Positions 8,265 to 17,333 of a stretch of DNA of 36,882 nucleotides are shown here, one piece after another. Under the pieces are notes generated by a model. The model saw only the letters and a list, made by a program, of their open reading frames with translations. It did not search any database and was not told where the DNA came from. Every line of letters starts with the position of its first letter. Position 1 is the stretch's first letter. Made by a program: the position numbers and the translations under genes. Origin of the DNA: an uncultured Clostridia bacterium (GTDB taxonomy: Bacteria; Bacillota; Clostridia; TANB77; CAG-508); assembly GCA_947632835.1 (NCBI GenBank), contig CANRQI010000004.1, positions 1 to 36,882 of the forward strand. Direction: 5' to 3'.

Positions 8265-10661
8265 TTAATTATTAGTTTTTTTACTTGCCTTTGAATACTT
8301 TTTAAGCTTTTCTTTTGCTAAATAATTTATAGTTCCCATTGGGAAATTGCCATTTTTATCCATTTTTCCAGCTGGTACACCAGTAAGAATTTCAATTCCT
8401 TCATCTATTGTAGATACTGCATAAATATGAAATTTTCCTTTTCTTACAGAATCTATAACTTCATCTGATAAATGTAAATTTCTTACATTTTGAATTGGAA
8501 TAATAACTCCATGTTCGCCATTTAATCCTCTTAATTTACAAATTTGATGGAAACCTTCAATTTTCTCATTTACACCACCAATTGGTTGTATTTCACCTTT
8601 TTGATTTACAGAACCTGTAACCGCAATGGATTGATTTATTGGGATTTCAGACAAACTCGAAAGTATTGCATATAATTCAGTACTTGATGCACTATCTCCA
8701 TCAACTCCACCATATAACTGCTCAAAACAAATACTAGCTGTTACAGCAAGTGAAAATTCTTGTGCAAATTGCTGACCTAAATAACCTGTTAAAATATACA
8801 CACCTTTTGAATGTGAAGAGCCAGACATATCAATTTCTCTTTCTATATTAACAACTCCAGCTTCTCCCATATAAGTATTTGCAGTTATTTTGGCTGGTTT
8901 TCCAAACGCATAGTCTCCAATAGTTATTACAGTTAAACCATTTATTTGACCTATTTTTCTTCCATCAGTATCTATTAATAAAGTCTGATCTTTTACCATT
9001 TCCAAATATTTATCATCATATTTTTTAATTCTTTCAATTCTTTCTGCTAATGCTTTTTCTACATACTGCCTTGTTACAATTTTAGCTTTATCAAGCTTTG
9101 CCCATGTTGCAGCTTCTCCAACAACTTCATTTATAGCATTAAAATGTGTTGAAATTTTTTCTTTATCACCTGCAATTTTCGAAGCAAATTCCACCACTTT
9201 TGCAACTGCTTCTTTATCTAAATCTATAATTTCTTCTTGAATACAGAAATTACGTACAAAGTTTGCTAATCTTTCAATATTTTCAGCAGTTTTTGGAGCA
9301 TCATCTTCAAATTCTACTTTTATTTTAAATAGTTTTCTAAAATCTTGATCATAAGAAAGCAAAGTATGATATATATCTGAACTTCCTATTAATAAAACTT
9401 TTAATTTTATTGGAATTGGCTCTGGTTTTAATGAAACCATAACCATTGTTGAGTGATTATCCACAACAGTTTCTATCCCAAGCTGTTGAATTTTTAATGC
9501 CTTCTTTAAAGCTTCATAACAAGCTTGATTATTCATTAAATCTTTAGCCTGAAATACAATATATCCACCATTTGCTTGATGTAATAAACCAGGTTTTAAC
9601 ATTGTAAAATCTGTTCTAATTGCACCATAATGATTTTCATATTCAATTCCACCAAATATATTATTATATAAATAATTATTATCCATAATTACTGGTGCAC
9701 CTTGTAATCTGCTATTATCTACAAATAAATTAACTCGATAATTTAACCATGGTGCAGTTACTTCTGGTCTTTGGTTTGGTAATTGTGGTGTTTTCTCATC
9801 AGGTTCTGGTGCTAAAAATGCTGAGATATTTTTTAAAATATCCTTTTTTATTCCTTCTAAATAATTACTTATTTTTTTATTTCTCTTATAATTAGCTTTT
9901 ATAGAATTTACATGAACATTAATTGTTAGAAGTGCAATATTTGCTTGCCATTCTTCTATTTTTTTCTCTGCCTCTTTTTCAATTGCCTTCATTGCAGATA
10001 GTGCTTCAAATACTTGCTCTTGAACTAAACTAGAACGTTCTTCAAAATCCTTTTTTATATTTTCGTCTAAAGCTTCAAATTCCTCTTCTCCCAAAGGTTT
10101 ACCATCTAAAACTGGCATCATATATACACCATTTGCAGTTGATTGAACTTGAAATCCTTGTACCATTGTCCTTTTATTTAATTGTTCTAATAATTTCTCT
10201 CTTTTAGCATCATATTCTTGCTTTATAGTCTTTTTTTCTTTTTCAAAGTCATCATTATTAAAGGTTTTCTTTATATCTTTTCTAATATCTTTTACGAAGG
10301 ACTCCATTGTATTTTTAAATACTTTTCCTTGACCAGCTGGAAAACTAACTGCTATTGGTTCATTTGGATTTTCAAAATTATAAATATAACACCAATCATT
10401 CGGAACCTTTTCCTTTAAAGCTCTTGCTTCAAGAGTTTTTTTAGTATATACTGTTTTACCAACTCCAGTTGTTCCTTCAAGATATATATTGTAGCCTTTT
10501 ATATCAATGTCTAAACCAAATTGCATTGCCTTCATGGCTCTTTCTTGACCATAAATCAAACTACTTGAATCTTCTATTTCTTTTGTAGTTTCAAATTTAA
10601 ACTGACTTGGATTGCAAATATCTTTTAAATCTTTGGCTGTTAGTTCATTTTTATTTCTCAT
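8265..10661 (-). CDS. Lon-family ATP-dependent protease, LonB-like
   Basis: The 798-residue AAA+ serine protease has Walker A EGTTGVGKT near residue 62, a long coiled-coil insert (about 130-270), an AAA core with GGYIVFQAKDLM and KVLLIGSSD, and a C-terminal S16 peptidase domain. The catalytic Ser-Lys dyad is visible in GDSASSTEL and GGVNEKIEGF. It lacks the Lon substrate-binding N-domain, as in the AAA-first Lon-like group. The start is MRNKNELTAKD because GGAGG lies nine bases before it; the frame is open 19 codons further upstream without a Shine-Dalgarno. It probably degrades misfolded or regulatory cytoplasmic proteins. Confidence 0.92.
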   Translation of the reverse strand: MRNKNELTAKDLKDICNPSQFKFETTKEIEDSSSLIYGQERAMKAMQFGLDIDIKGYNIYLEGTTGVGKTVYTKKTLEARALKEKVPNDWCYIYNFENPNEPIAVSFPAGQGKVFKNTMESFVKDIRKDIKKTFNNDDFEKEKKTIKQEYDAKREKLLEQLNKRTMVQGFQVQSTANGVYMMPVLDGKPLGEEEFEALDENIKKDFEERSSLVQEQVFEALSAMKAIEKEAEKKIEEWQANIALLTINVHVNSIKANYKRNKKISNYLEGIKKDILKNISAFLAPEPDEKTPQLPNQRPEVTAPWLNYRVNLFVDNSRLQGAPVIMDNNYLYNNIFGGIEYENHYGAIRTDFTMLKPGLLHQANGGYIVFQAKDLMNNQACYEALKKALKIQQLGIETVVDNHSTMVMVSLKPEPIPIKLKVLLIGSSDIYHTLLSYDQDFRKLFKIKVEFEDDAPKTAENIERLANFVRNFCIQEEIIDLDKEAVAKVVEFASKIAGDKEKISTHFNAINEVVGEAATWAKLDKAKIVTRQYVEKALAERIERIKKYDDKYLEMVKDQTLLIDTDGRKIGQINGLTVITIGDYAFGKPAKITANTYMGEAGVVNIEREIDMSGSSHSKGVYILTGYLGQQFAQEFSLAVTASICFEQLYGGVDGDSASSTELYAILSSLSEIPINQSIAVTGSVNQKGEIQPIGGVNEKIEGFHQICKLRGLNGEHGVIIPIQNVRNLHLSDEVIDSVRKGKFHIYAVSTIDEGIEILTGVPAGKMDKNGNFPMGTINYLAKEKLKKYSKASKKTNN

Positions 10662-10788
10662 TTGTATCTTTTCCTCCGTATTATATGTATAAATATTTAT
10701 AATGGAATTGTATATCAAACAATAAAAAATAGCAATCTTTTTTTGAAATTTTTCTATTATAATTATGTTACATTAAAAGAAAAAATAT

Positions 10789-11223
10789 TCAATTTAATTT
10801 TATATTCATTAAAATAGCATTATCTGTATTTTTATAATATTTTTTTCTAATTCCTACTACTTTAAAACCAAATTTTTCATACAAAATTTTAGCTGGAATA
10901 TTTTTCTCATTTACTTCTAATGTTAGAACTTCTAAATTTGTTTCTTTAGATATTTCAATTATTTTTTCCAATAATTTTTTTCCTATTCCTTGACACCTTT
11001 TATCTTTTCTTACCACTATATTCATAAGTTCAACATCAACTGGAGAAATCCATATTCCAGCAAAACCTAATATTTCATTTTCTTCTTTTGCGACTATATA
11101 TTTTGTATCATTACTTAATACTTCTTGTTTTAAAACATTTTCATTCCAAAAATCATCAAAATCTGATTTTAATTTATCTTTTATTAAATCTACATCAGCA
11201 CTTTTCATTTCAAAAATCTTCAT
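10789..11223 (-). CDS. rimI: Ribosomal protein S18 alanine N-acetyltransferase
   Basis: This 144-residue GNAT protein has the acetyl-CoA loop RRDKRCQGIGKKLL-type segment (RKDKRCQGIGKKLLEKI) and the C-terminal NxPAKILYEKFGFKVVGIRKKYY motif typical of RimI. RimI acetylates the N-terminus of ribosomal protein S18. It follows tsaB with two bases between them, in the common tsaE-tsaB-rimI order, which supports the call over a generic GNAT. Confidence 0.9.
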   Translation of the reverse strand: MKIFEMKSADVDLIKDKLKSDFDDFWNENVLKQEVLSNDTKYIVAKEENEILGFAGIWISPVDVELMNIVVRKDKRCQGIGKKLLEKIIEISKETNLEVLTLEVNEKNIPAKILYEKFGFKVVGIRKKYYKNTDNAILMNIKLN

Positions 11224-11225
11224 AT

Positions 11226-11900
11226 TTAATCCTCTTTATTTTTCATTCTTTCAGCTTGTGATTTTCTTAAATAAATTGGTAATAACTCATCAGCATTTTT
11301 CACTTTATTTAATTTATACTTTCTTAGTCCAATCCTTCCTACATTTTCGGCAATCTGTTCATTGCAATTACAAAACTTTACATTGTTTAATTTTTTTGTT
11401 ATTAATTCTTTAAATTTTATTGCACCATTTCCTGAAAATTCGATATTTTCATATTTCTTTAATTTATCTATTACAAATTCTATACTATTTGCAATATATG
11501 GTTCTATTAAGTTATTATTTTCATCAAAAATTCCACAATAAACTTGATCATTTCTAGCATCTATCATTGCAACTTTTGTTTTCACACTTCCTATATTTTC
11601 TGCTAAGGTTTCTAAAGAAGTAACCTCAGCAATTGGAATTTGATTAACTTCAGATAAAGCTTTTACTGTTGATACACCTATTCTAATTCCAGTAAAAGAA
11701 CCTGGACCAACTACACAAGAAATTAAATCTATATCCTTTAAATCTACATTATTGTTTTCTAAAATTTCTTTAATAAGAATCATTAAATTTTCTGAGTGAG
11801 TTTTTCCATTATTTAATGAATTATCTTGTATTAAATTATTATCTTCTAAAAGTGCAACTCCACATATTTCAGATGATGTATCTATTGCCAAAATTTTCAT
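11226..11900 (-). CDS. tsaB: tRNA t6A biosynthesis protein TsaB
   Basis: The 224-residue protein has the ASKHA fold start MKILAIDTSSEICGVAL and the TsaB signature VVGPGSFTGIRIGVSTVKAL. TsaB forms the platform with TsaD and TsaE for threonylcarbamoyl transfer to A37 of ANN-decoding tRNAs. It sits between tsaE and rimI in a tight operon; tsaD is about 13 kb away in the same window. Confidence 0.95.
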   Translation of the reverse strand: MKILAIDTSSEICGVALLEDNNLIQDNSLNNGKTHSENLMILIKEILENNNVDLKDIDLISCVVGPGSFTGIRIGVSTVKALSEVNQIPIAEVTSLETLAENIGSVKTKVAMIDARNDQVYCGIFDENNNLIEPYIANSIEFVIDKLKKYENIEFSGNGAIKFKELITKKLNNVKFCNCNEQIAENVGRIGLRKYKLNKVKNADELLPIYLRKSQAERMKNKED

Positions 11901-11913
11901 AGTTTGTCTCCTT

Positions 11914-12345
11914 TTATTTATAACATATATTTTCTAATTTTATTTTTCGTCTATTTTCATTTTTTAAATCTCTATCAAAAATTACTTTTTTGTAATTTTT
12001 AGGAAGTATTTCTTCTAGCATTTCTCCCCATTCTATTATGCAAATTCCCTTATCAAAATACTCCTCTCCACCAATTGCATAAAATTCATCAATATCTTCT
12101 AAACGATAAACATCAAAATGATAAATATTTATATCATCTGTAGAATATTCATTAACTATTGTAAAAGTTGGACTAGAAATTTCATTATTTAATCCAAAAT
12201 ATTCAAGCACACCTTCAGTAAACTTTGTTTTACCTGCTCCTAATTCTCCTGACAAAACAATAACATCACCTTTTTTTAAGTTACTTGCTATTTTTTTGGC
12301 TATTTCCTTTGTTTCATCACTTGAATTAGATATTAATTCTTGCAT
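11914..12345 (-). CDS. tsaE: tRNA t6A biosynthesis ATPase TsaE
   Basis: This 143-residue ATPase shows Walker A LSGELGAGKTKF near residue 33, then SSPTFTIVNEY and HFDVYRLED, all TsaE hallmarks, and the terminal IIEWGE motif. It binds the TsaB-TsaD dimer and powers turnover of t6A synthesis. GAGG precedes the ATG. It is the first of the three conserved operon genes and follows the membrane-anchored protein by 11 bases. Confidence 0.95.
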   Translation of the reverse strand: MQELISNSSDETKEIAKKIASNLKKGDVIVLSGELGAGKTKFTEGVLEYFGLNNEISSPTFTIVNEYSTDDINIYHFDVYRLEDIDEFYAIGGEEYFDKGICIIEWGEMLEEILPKNYKKVIFDRDLKNENRRKIKLENICYK

Positions 12346-12356
12346 TTTTTACACCT

Positions 12357-13520
12357 CTATTTTACTCTTATAATTTTAAAATATATATCATTTACTTCAT
12401 CTATTTCTGTTATATCATTCGTATCTAAATTTAAAATTATACTTTTATATGGCTTTACTTCTGAATCATAAGTTGCAACAATTACTTGAACACTATTATC
12501 TGTAAGCATTGAAATATTATAATAGTAGCCTTCTTCTTCATTTGAAATAGTAAATAATTCTTTATTAGTATTTCCTTCAAAATCCTTCATAACAATTTTT
12601 TCTTCATTATTGTATATTAGAAAATCATCACAAACAACTATTTTTCCTAACATACCATGTTTTTTTTCTGTAATATGTTCATCTCCTATTTCATAAACTT
12701 GGCCTTCATCCATATTATATAAATAATAGCATTTGTATTCTGGAACACATATTGCCAAAACATTATTTCCTAAAATTAAATCACTTGCTGAAGTTTCTAA
12801 AGTTATTAACTGATTAAGCTCTCTTGTTTCAAAATCGAAACTATATACTCCCACTCCACCATCTAATTCAGAAGCTATACTAGCTGATATGTAAGCCTTT
12901 TTGTTAGATTTATCAATTACAAAACTATTAACTTCTCCAGAAATAGAACCTTCTGTATTTGTATTACTAATTACATTGCTAAAGCTGCCTTTTGAAATAT
13001 TATATTCTATAAAAGAATTATTGATTTTTAAATATAAATTTCCATTAAATACATCTATAGTGTCATTTTCATAATCAAACTTAGCATCACTCATTTTTAA
13101 TGCTTCAGATAAATTTGTTTCAAAAATATTAGTTAACTTTGATTCTTTTTTATTCAAATTAAAACTATAAATATTTGTATTAGAATTTTCATTAAAAACC
13201 AAATACAAAACCCCATCATCAAAAACCATATTTTGAAATTCTGCATCTTCTTTATTTTCTATATCATATATTTTTTCACTTTCTCCATTGGCATTTATTG
13301 CTACTATATAATGACTTTGAACTCCAAAACTTTCTATTTCATCTAAATTAATATTATAATCTAATTTCTCATGTGAAACAGATTGTTGTTTATTATTTGA
13401 TGTTTTTACTAGCCCCTTATCTTTATTACTTGTAACAAATAAAACCATTAAAACAAATATTACAGCAACTACTATTATTCCTATAACTGCTGTTATTTTT
13501 ATCTTTGTTTTATAATCCAC
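12357..13520 (-). CDS. Membrane-anchored protein with probable beta-propeller ectodomain
   Basis: The 387-residue protein has a short cytoplasmic start, one transmembrane helix (about 9-31, KITAVIGIIVVAVIFVLMVL) and a long outside region made of repeated beta-type segments (such as GVYSFDFETRELNQLITLE and IYSFNLNKKESKLTNIFE) that look like blades of a propeller. No catalytic motif is seen. The start is a GTG, chosen because AGAGG lies nine bases upstream. It opens the tsaE-tsaB-rimI operon by position, but a link to tRNA modification is not implied. Confidence 0.6.
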   Translation of the reverse strand: MDYKTKIKITAVIGIIVVAVIFVLMVLFVTSNKDKGLVKTSNNKQQSVSHEKLDYNINLDEIESFGVQSHYIVAINANGESEKIYDIENKEDAEFQNMVFDDGVLYLVFNENSNTNIYSFNLNKKESKLTNIFETNLSEALKMSDAKFDYENDTIDVFNGNLYLKINNSFIEYNISKGSFSNVISNTNTEGSISGEVNSFVIDKSNKKAYISASIASELDGGVGVYSFDFETRELNQLITLETSASDLILGNNVLAICVPEYKCYYLYNMDEGQVYEIGDEHITEKKHGMLGKIVVCDDFLIYNNEEKIVMKDFEGNTNKELFTISNEEEGYYYNISMLTDNSVQVIVATYDSEVKPYKSIILNLDTNDITEIDEVNDIYFKIIRVK

Positions 13521-13600
13521 TAAAAATTTCCTCTTTTCTAATCAAATATTAATATTTTAATTATAACACATATAACTAAAAAAGTGTACTAGTTTTTTGA

Positions 13601-13717
13601 GTTTCAGTATTTCTTCTTTATTAAATTAAAATATTGCAAAATATTAATAAATTTTCATATTTTTTAGTTATGGTTTGTGGGGACCGTACTTTTATAATAT
13701 AAAAAAATACTGAAAAC
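13601..13717. repeat. Hairpin element E (short form)
   Basis: The ends are inverted repeats: GTTTCAGTATTT at 13601 and AAAAAATACTGAAAAC ending at 13717. Inside is TTAGTTATGGTTTGTGGGGACC, a box shared with elements A, B and D (as GTGGGGACC or its complement; B has GTGGAGACC). No ORF of note. Confidence 0.7.
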
Positions 13718-13729
13718 AAAACGTGTAAT

Positions 13730-13758
13730 TTGCAATTTTCTCTAAAAAATGTTAAAAT
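13730..13758 (+). promoter_or_regulatory. Sigma-70-type promoter of the small plus-strand gene
   Basis: TTGCAA at 13730-13735 and TAAAAT at 13753-13758 are separated by exactly 17 bases, and it lies 13 bases beyond hairpin element E. It would drive the gene at 13811. Confidence 0.65.
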
Positions 13759-13777
13759 AAAAATGTAACTGTTAACT

Positions 13778-13805
13778 GCCCGAGAGGGCTCTCCATGAAA
13801 GGAGA
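13778..13805 (+). promoter_or_regulatory. Leader hairpins, the second covering the Shine-Dalgarno
   Basis: GCCC-GAGA-GGGC (13778-13789) is followed at once by TCTCC (13790-13794) that pairs with GGAGA (13801-13805) over a six-base loop. The second stem would hide the ribosome binding site of the gene at 13811. An alternative pairing of GAGA with TCTC is possible, so the leader could switch. Confidence 0.45.
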
Positions 13806-13810
13806 AGGTT

Positions 13811-14014
13811 ATGAAAAACGCTTTAGAAAAAAGTGCATACCGGTTAGGGTTGTTAAACCCAGAATACAAATTTCGCCATATAAAAGGCGAAGATACGGTG
13901 CGCACAAACTGCGAGGTGGCGGATATGGTACTTCCGCCGGAACTTGTGCTCAGAGGAAACACCCTCATTTACGAGGGAAAGGTTGAAATTAAAACCTCAC
14001 CTCTGTACGCATAA
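13811..14014 (+). CDS. Small GC-rich protein of foreign character, unknown
   Basis: This 67-residue protein (MKNALEKSAYRLGLLNPEYK...) is the only plus-strand gene in the window. Its base composition is far richer in GC than the surroundings and it uses codons such as cgc, ccg and gcg that neighbours avoid. It has its own promoter, a structured leader, AAGGAG six bases before ATG, and a perfect palindrome after the stop. Codon 11 is an in-frame CGG; under the skip rule seen elsewhere it would end at once (tac C ggt tag). I do not recognise the family. It looks recently acquired, next to a hairpin element. It could be a truncated remnant of a longer protein. Confidence 0.6.
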   Translation: MKNALEKSAYRLGLLNPEYKFRHIKGEDTVRTNCEVADMVLPPELVLRGNTLIYEGKVEIKTSPLYA

Positions 14015-14017
14015 AAG

Positions 14018-14045
14018 TAGCGGTGCAAGAATTCTTGCACCGCTA
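14018..14045. terminator. Perfect 28-bp palindrome, likely terminator
   Basis: The palindrome, centred on GAATTC, starts three bases after the plus-strand stop codon and ends nine bases before the cysS stop. The plus-strand flank is U-rich (tatactaattttt). It would end both convergent genes. Confidence 0.8.
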
Positions 14046-14054
14046 TACTAATTT

Positions 14055-15527
14055 TTATGATTGCGTAAATAATGCTTTTATGTCCCATTTTGTTCCCTCT
14101 GGTGTATCCATAAGAATTATTCCTTTTTTATCTAAATCATTTCTTATTGCATCTGATATTTCAAAATTTTTATTTTTTTTGGCTTCAGCTCTTTCATTAA
14201 TTTTATTGTTTATAACATTTTCATCAATTTCTAACTTATTAAGATATTTTGTTTTCATTTCTACAACAAAATCTTCTGGTTTTTGCTTAAACATACCAAG
14301 CACTCCATAAACTTCATGTATACTTTCAAGTATTTTTGAAAATGTATTTGCAGTTTTTTCTCTCTCATTTTTCTTTGCCGTTTTGATAGCATTATTAACA
14401 TATTTAAAAATACTATGAAGCTTTGAAATAGCAAGTGCAGCATTAAAATCATCATCCATACTTGTAATAAAATCTGAAATAATTTTTTGTGAAATATCAT
14501 CATCTCTTATCTCAGCACAAGAATCATTTTTATGTATATTAATATACTCTTGCATAGCAATTATTGTGCTATAAAAATAATACATATGACTTTCAGCTAA
14601 ATTAAATTCTTCATCTATTAAATCTATATCAGATGTATAATGCTTTGAAAGCATAACATATCTAATAACTTCATAATTATATTTTTTTAACGCATCACGA
14701 ATTGTTAGTGAATTACCAAGAGATTTACTCATTTTTTCTCCATTGATTTTTACTAATCCGCAATGTGACCAATATTTAGCAAACATTTTTCCTGTTAGAG
14801 CTTCACTTTGAGCTATCTCATTTTCATGATGTGGAAAAATTATATCTTTTCCTCCTCCATGAATATCAATAGTTTCTCCTAAATAATGTAAAACCATTGT
14901 AGAACATTCAATATGCCAACCAGGTCTACCTTTACCCCAAGGAGAAGTCCACGAAATCTCATCTGGTTTTGCTGACTTCCAAAGAGCAAAATCAATAGGA
15001 TCTCTCTTTCCAGGTTCAATTTCTTTTCTTACTCCATTTAACAATTCATCAATATTTCTATTAGAAAGCTTCCCATATTCTGGAAAACTTCTAACATCAA
15101 AATAAACATCACCTGTTTCTGCAACATAAGCATGACCTTTATCAATAAGATCCTTTACAAAGTCAATAATATTTTCAATATTTTCTGATGCTAATGCATA
15201 AACATCAGGATCAGTAATATGCAGATTAGCCATATCAACTTCAGTTTCATGTATTTGTTCTTTTGAAAATTCAAGAGCATCCTTTCCAAGTTTATTTGCT
15301 CTATTTATAATCTTATCGTCAACATCAGTATAATTGCGAACATATTTTACATTATAACCTCTATATCTTAAATAATCTGCTATCATTGAATAAACTATAG
15401 CTTGCCTTGCATGACCAACATGACTCAAATCATAAACTGTTATACCACAAGCATACATTTTTACATTCTTTCCATCAATTGGTATAAATTCTTCTTTTTG
15501 TCTTGTCATAGAATTGTAAATTTTCAC
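14055..15527 (-). CDS. cysS: Cysteinyl-tRNA synthetase
   Basis: The 490-residue class I synthetase charges tRNA-Cys. It shows the HIGH-type motif SHVGHARQ near residue 36, the zinc ligands including Cys27 in MYACGITVYD, GWHIECSTM and HHENEIAQSEA, and the KMSKS motif EKMSKSLGNSL. The C-terminal anticodon-binding region ends DTPEGTKWDIKAL. The length is slightly above the usual 465. It is convergent with the small plus-strand gene. Confidence 0.96.
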   Translation of the reverse strand: MKIYNSMTRQKEEFIPIDGKNVKMYACGITVYDLSHVGHARQAIVYSMIADYLRYRGYNVKYVRNYTDVDDKIINRANKLGKDALEFSKEQIHETEVDMANLHITDPDVYALASENIENIIDFVKDLIDKGHAYVAETGDVYFDVRSFPEYGKLSNRNIDELLNGVRKEIEPGKRDPIDFALWKSAKPDEISWTSPWGKGRPGWHIECSTMVLHYLGETIDIHGGGKDIIFPHHENEIAQSEALTGKMFAKYWSHCGLVKINGEKMSKSLGNSLTIRDALKKYNYEVIRYVMLSKHYTSDIDLIDEEFNLAESHMYYFYSTIIAMQEYINIHKNDSCAEIRDDDISQKIISDFITSMDDDFNAALAISKLHSIFKYVNNAIKTAKKNEREKTANTFSKILESIHEVYGVLGMFKQKPEDFVVEMKTKYLNKLEIDENVINNKINERAEAKKNKNFEISDAIRNDLDKKGIILMDTPEGTKWDIKALFTQS

Positions 15528-15579
15528 TTGTAATTCCCCCTTTAAATTTACTATAGTTAAAATACTCTTTTTAAATTCT

Positions 15580-16005
15580 CTATTTTGTATTATTTTTTTC
15601 TAATATTATCTTTAAAGCATCAGTTAAATGATCTTTAAATAAGTATTCTACAATCATTTTTATTAACAAAAATATTTCAGCAATTCCACCTGTAATAAAT
15701 ATATTTAATACTGATTCTGAGTATGTTAAAGCACCAGTACCAACACAAATAAAAATTATATTTAATATTACTAACTCGATAATTAAAATACCAATTAATA
15801 TTTTGGCATATAGTTTTCTTAATTTTCTATCCTCTTCTATATTATCTTCAAAAAGATTAACAATTCTATTATTTACTTCACCAATATCAAAAAATTGTAC
15901 TTCATAATTATCATCATTTTGTAATGTATTCTTTTTTTCTTTAGCATCTTCTATTAATTTCTTAAAATCCCTTGTATTTTTTGCAGGATTTTTATTTTCT
16001 AACAT
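15580..16005 (-). CDS. Two-helix membrane protein paired with ImmA/IrrE peptidase
   Basis: The 141-residue protein has a charged cytoplasmic N-terminus (about 1-65), two closely spaced transmembrane helices (about 68-90 and 95-118) and a short charged tail. Its start overlaps the end of the ImmA/IrrE-type peptidase gene by seven bases, so the two are translationally coupled. Two-helix proteins of this layout occur as membrane effectors in toxin or defence modules, but I see no motif that proves it. It may simply be a partner of the peptidase. Confidence 0.6.
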   Translation of the reverse strand: MLENKNPAKNTRDFKKLIEDAKEKKNTLQNDDNYEVQFFDIGEVNNRIVNLFEDNIEEDRKLRKLYAKILIGILIIELVILNIIFICVGTGALTYSESVLNIFITGGIAEIFLLIKMIVEYLFKDHLTDALKIILEKNNTK

Positions 16006-16511
16006 AATAGTCCTAGAACCTTCATTCTAACTATTACTGCGGAAGTAGAAACATCAAATATTTTAGCTAGTTCTTCTATTCCATATTCTTTGCTTAGTTT
16101 TTCTAAAAGTTCTCTATTCATAAGAAGTGCACCTGCAAAATAATCAACCTCTTTTTCCAATTCTTTTGTATCTACATTTTTCATATCAGTAGTAGTTCTA
16201 TAAAGTGCATCAATGTGCATATTACTATCCTTCAACATTTCTTTGTGTAAAAAATAATGCCCCAATTCATGTGCTATAGTAAATCTTTGACGTGTTTTGG
16301 CATTATTAGTATTAACTAAAATTTCAAAATAGTCTTCATCTTTGTCATAAGTAATTGCTCCTGAAATTTCATTTTTTGTTTTTATACCATATACTTTTAT
16401 ATCATACAAATTAGCTAATGAAATTACATCAATTGGAGCTTTATACATCAAGTCATTATCAACTAAAATTTGTGTTGTTAAGTCTTCTAAATCTTTTCTT
16501 ATTTGACTCAT
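15999..16511 (-). CDS. ImmA/IrrE family metallopeptidase
   Basis: This 170-residue protein has the zinc motif HELGHYFLHKE (about residues 80-90) and the distal glutamate region EVDYFAGALLMNRE, as in ImmA and IrrE. Family members cleave repressors or antitoxins. The C-terminal IEELAKIFDVSTSAVIVRMKVLGL resembles a helix-turn-helix recognition segment common at the end of this family. No repressor gene is adjacent; its partner here is the two-helix membrane protein it overlaps. Confidence 0.87.
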   Translation of the reverse strand: MSQIRKDLEDLTTQILVDNDLMYKAPIDVISLANLYDIKVYGIKTKNEISGAITYDKDEDYFEILVNTNNAKTRQRFTIAHELGHYFLHKEMLKDSNMHIDALYRTTTDMKNVDTKELEKEVDYFAGALLMNRELLEKLSKEYGIEELAKIFDVSTSAVIVRMKVLGLLC

Positions 16512-16583
16512 AAAACTCCCTCCTATAATATATAATATTCCTTTGTATATATTATTCTATCATAAAAGCTAATAAAGTCAATA

Positions 16584-16747
16584 AAATTTTTTTTAAGTTT
16601 CGATATTTTTTATATACGTTTCAAAAAGCTTTAATATATTTTTTAAGTTATTCTCCCCATCTGTGCGTTGTTGGGATAATGAATAAAACATATACTTTCA
16701 TAACTTTTGTATATTATCAAAATACCGAAACTTAAAAATTTTTATTT
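16584..16747. repeat. Hairpin element C (hybrid form)
   Basis: The terminal inverted repeats read TTAAGTTTCGATATTTTT near 16593 and AAAATACCGAAACTTAAA near 16720-16737. The left inside half matches element D (AAGTTATTCTCCCCAT) and the right half matches elements A and B (CTGTGCGTTGTTGGGA, AATAAAACATATA). It abuts the stop codon of the histidine phosphatase gene. Confidence 0.75.
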
Positions 16748-17292
16748 TAAAGTTCATATTTTACATACTCACAATTACCTAACATCCCATTCAATAATAC
16801 ATCTAACTTTTTAGGTTGTTTTGTTAAATAACAATTCATTACACCACTTACTGCACCATGTGTTACTAATAAAACATTACTGTTTTTATACTCTTTTTTT
16901 ATAAATTCTAAAAAAGTAATTATTCTTTCAAAAAAATCTCTTACATCTTCTGCTTGTTCATATTGTATGTTTTTTTCATAATCCCAAAATTCATGAATAT
17001 TAAATTTAGAATTGTCATCTTTTAAACCTTCAAATTCTCCAAAATTTCTTTCTTGTATTCTAGCATCATATATTATTGAAACATTTTTCTTTCTATTTAT
17101 TATATCTGCTGTTTGCATTGTTCTCTTTAATGGTGAAGAAATTATCAAATCTATTTTTTCTTTTTCAATTTTTTTAGCTACTTCTTCTGCCTGCTTTTTT
17201 CCAGTTTCATTTAATTCAATATCTGTTTTGCTTAATATCATATGATTTATATTCCAATCCGTTTGCCCATGTCTTACTACATATAAATTCAT
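16747..17292 (-). CDS. Histidine phosphatase (phosphoglycerate mutase-like)
   Basis: The 181-residue protein has the catalytic RHGQTDWN at residues 7-14, a second arginine in SSPLKRTMQTA, the acid residue in QERNFGEFEG and the second histidine in VTHGAV. These define the histidine phosphatase superfamily (phosphoglycerate mutase, CobC and broad phosphatases). The substrate cannot be assigned. A hairpin element touches its 3' end. Confidence 0.9.
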   Translation of the reverse strand: MNLYVVRHGQTDWNINHMILSKTDIELNETGKKQAEEVAKKIEKEKIDLIISSPLKRTMQTADIINRKKNVSIIYDARIQERNFGEFEGLKDDNSKFNIHEFWDYEKNIQYEQAEDVRDFFERIITFLEFIKKEYKNSNVLLVTHGAVSGVMNCYLTKQPKKLDVLLNGMLGNCEYVKYEL

Positions 17293-17333
17293 TCTATATT
17301 GTACTCCTTTCTCATTTTGTATTTACTATAAAA

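Noticed and set aside
13621..13968. 115-codon minus-strand ORF
   Set aside because: It runs through hairpin element E and the complement of the small plus-strand gene; it has no Shine-Dalgarno and its residues do not look like a protein.
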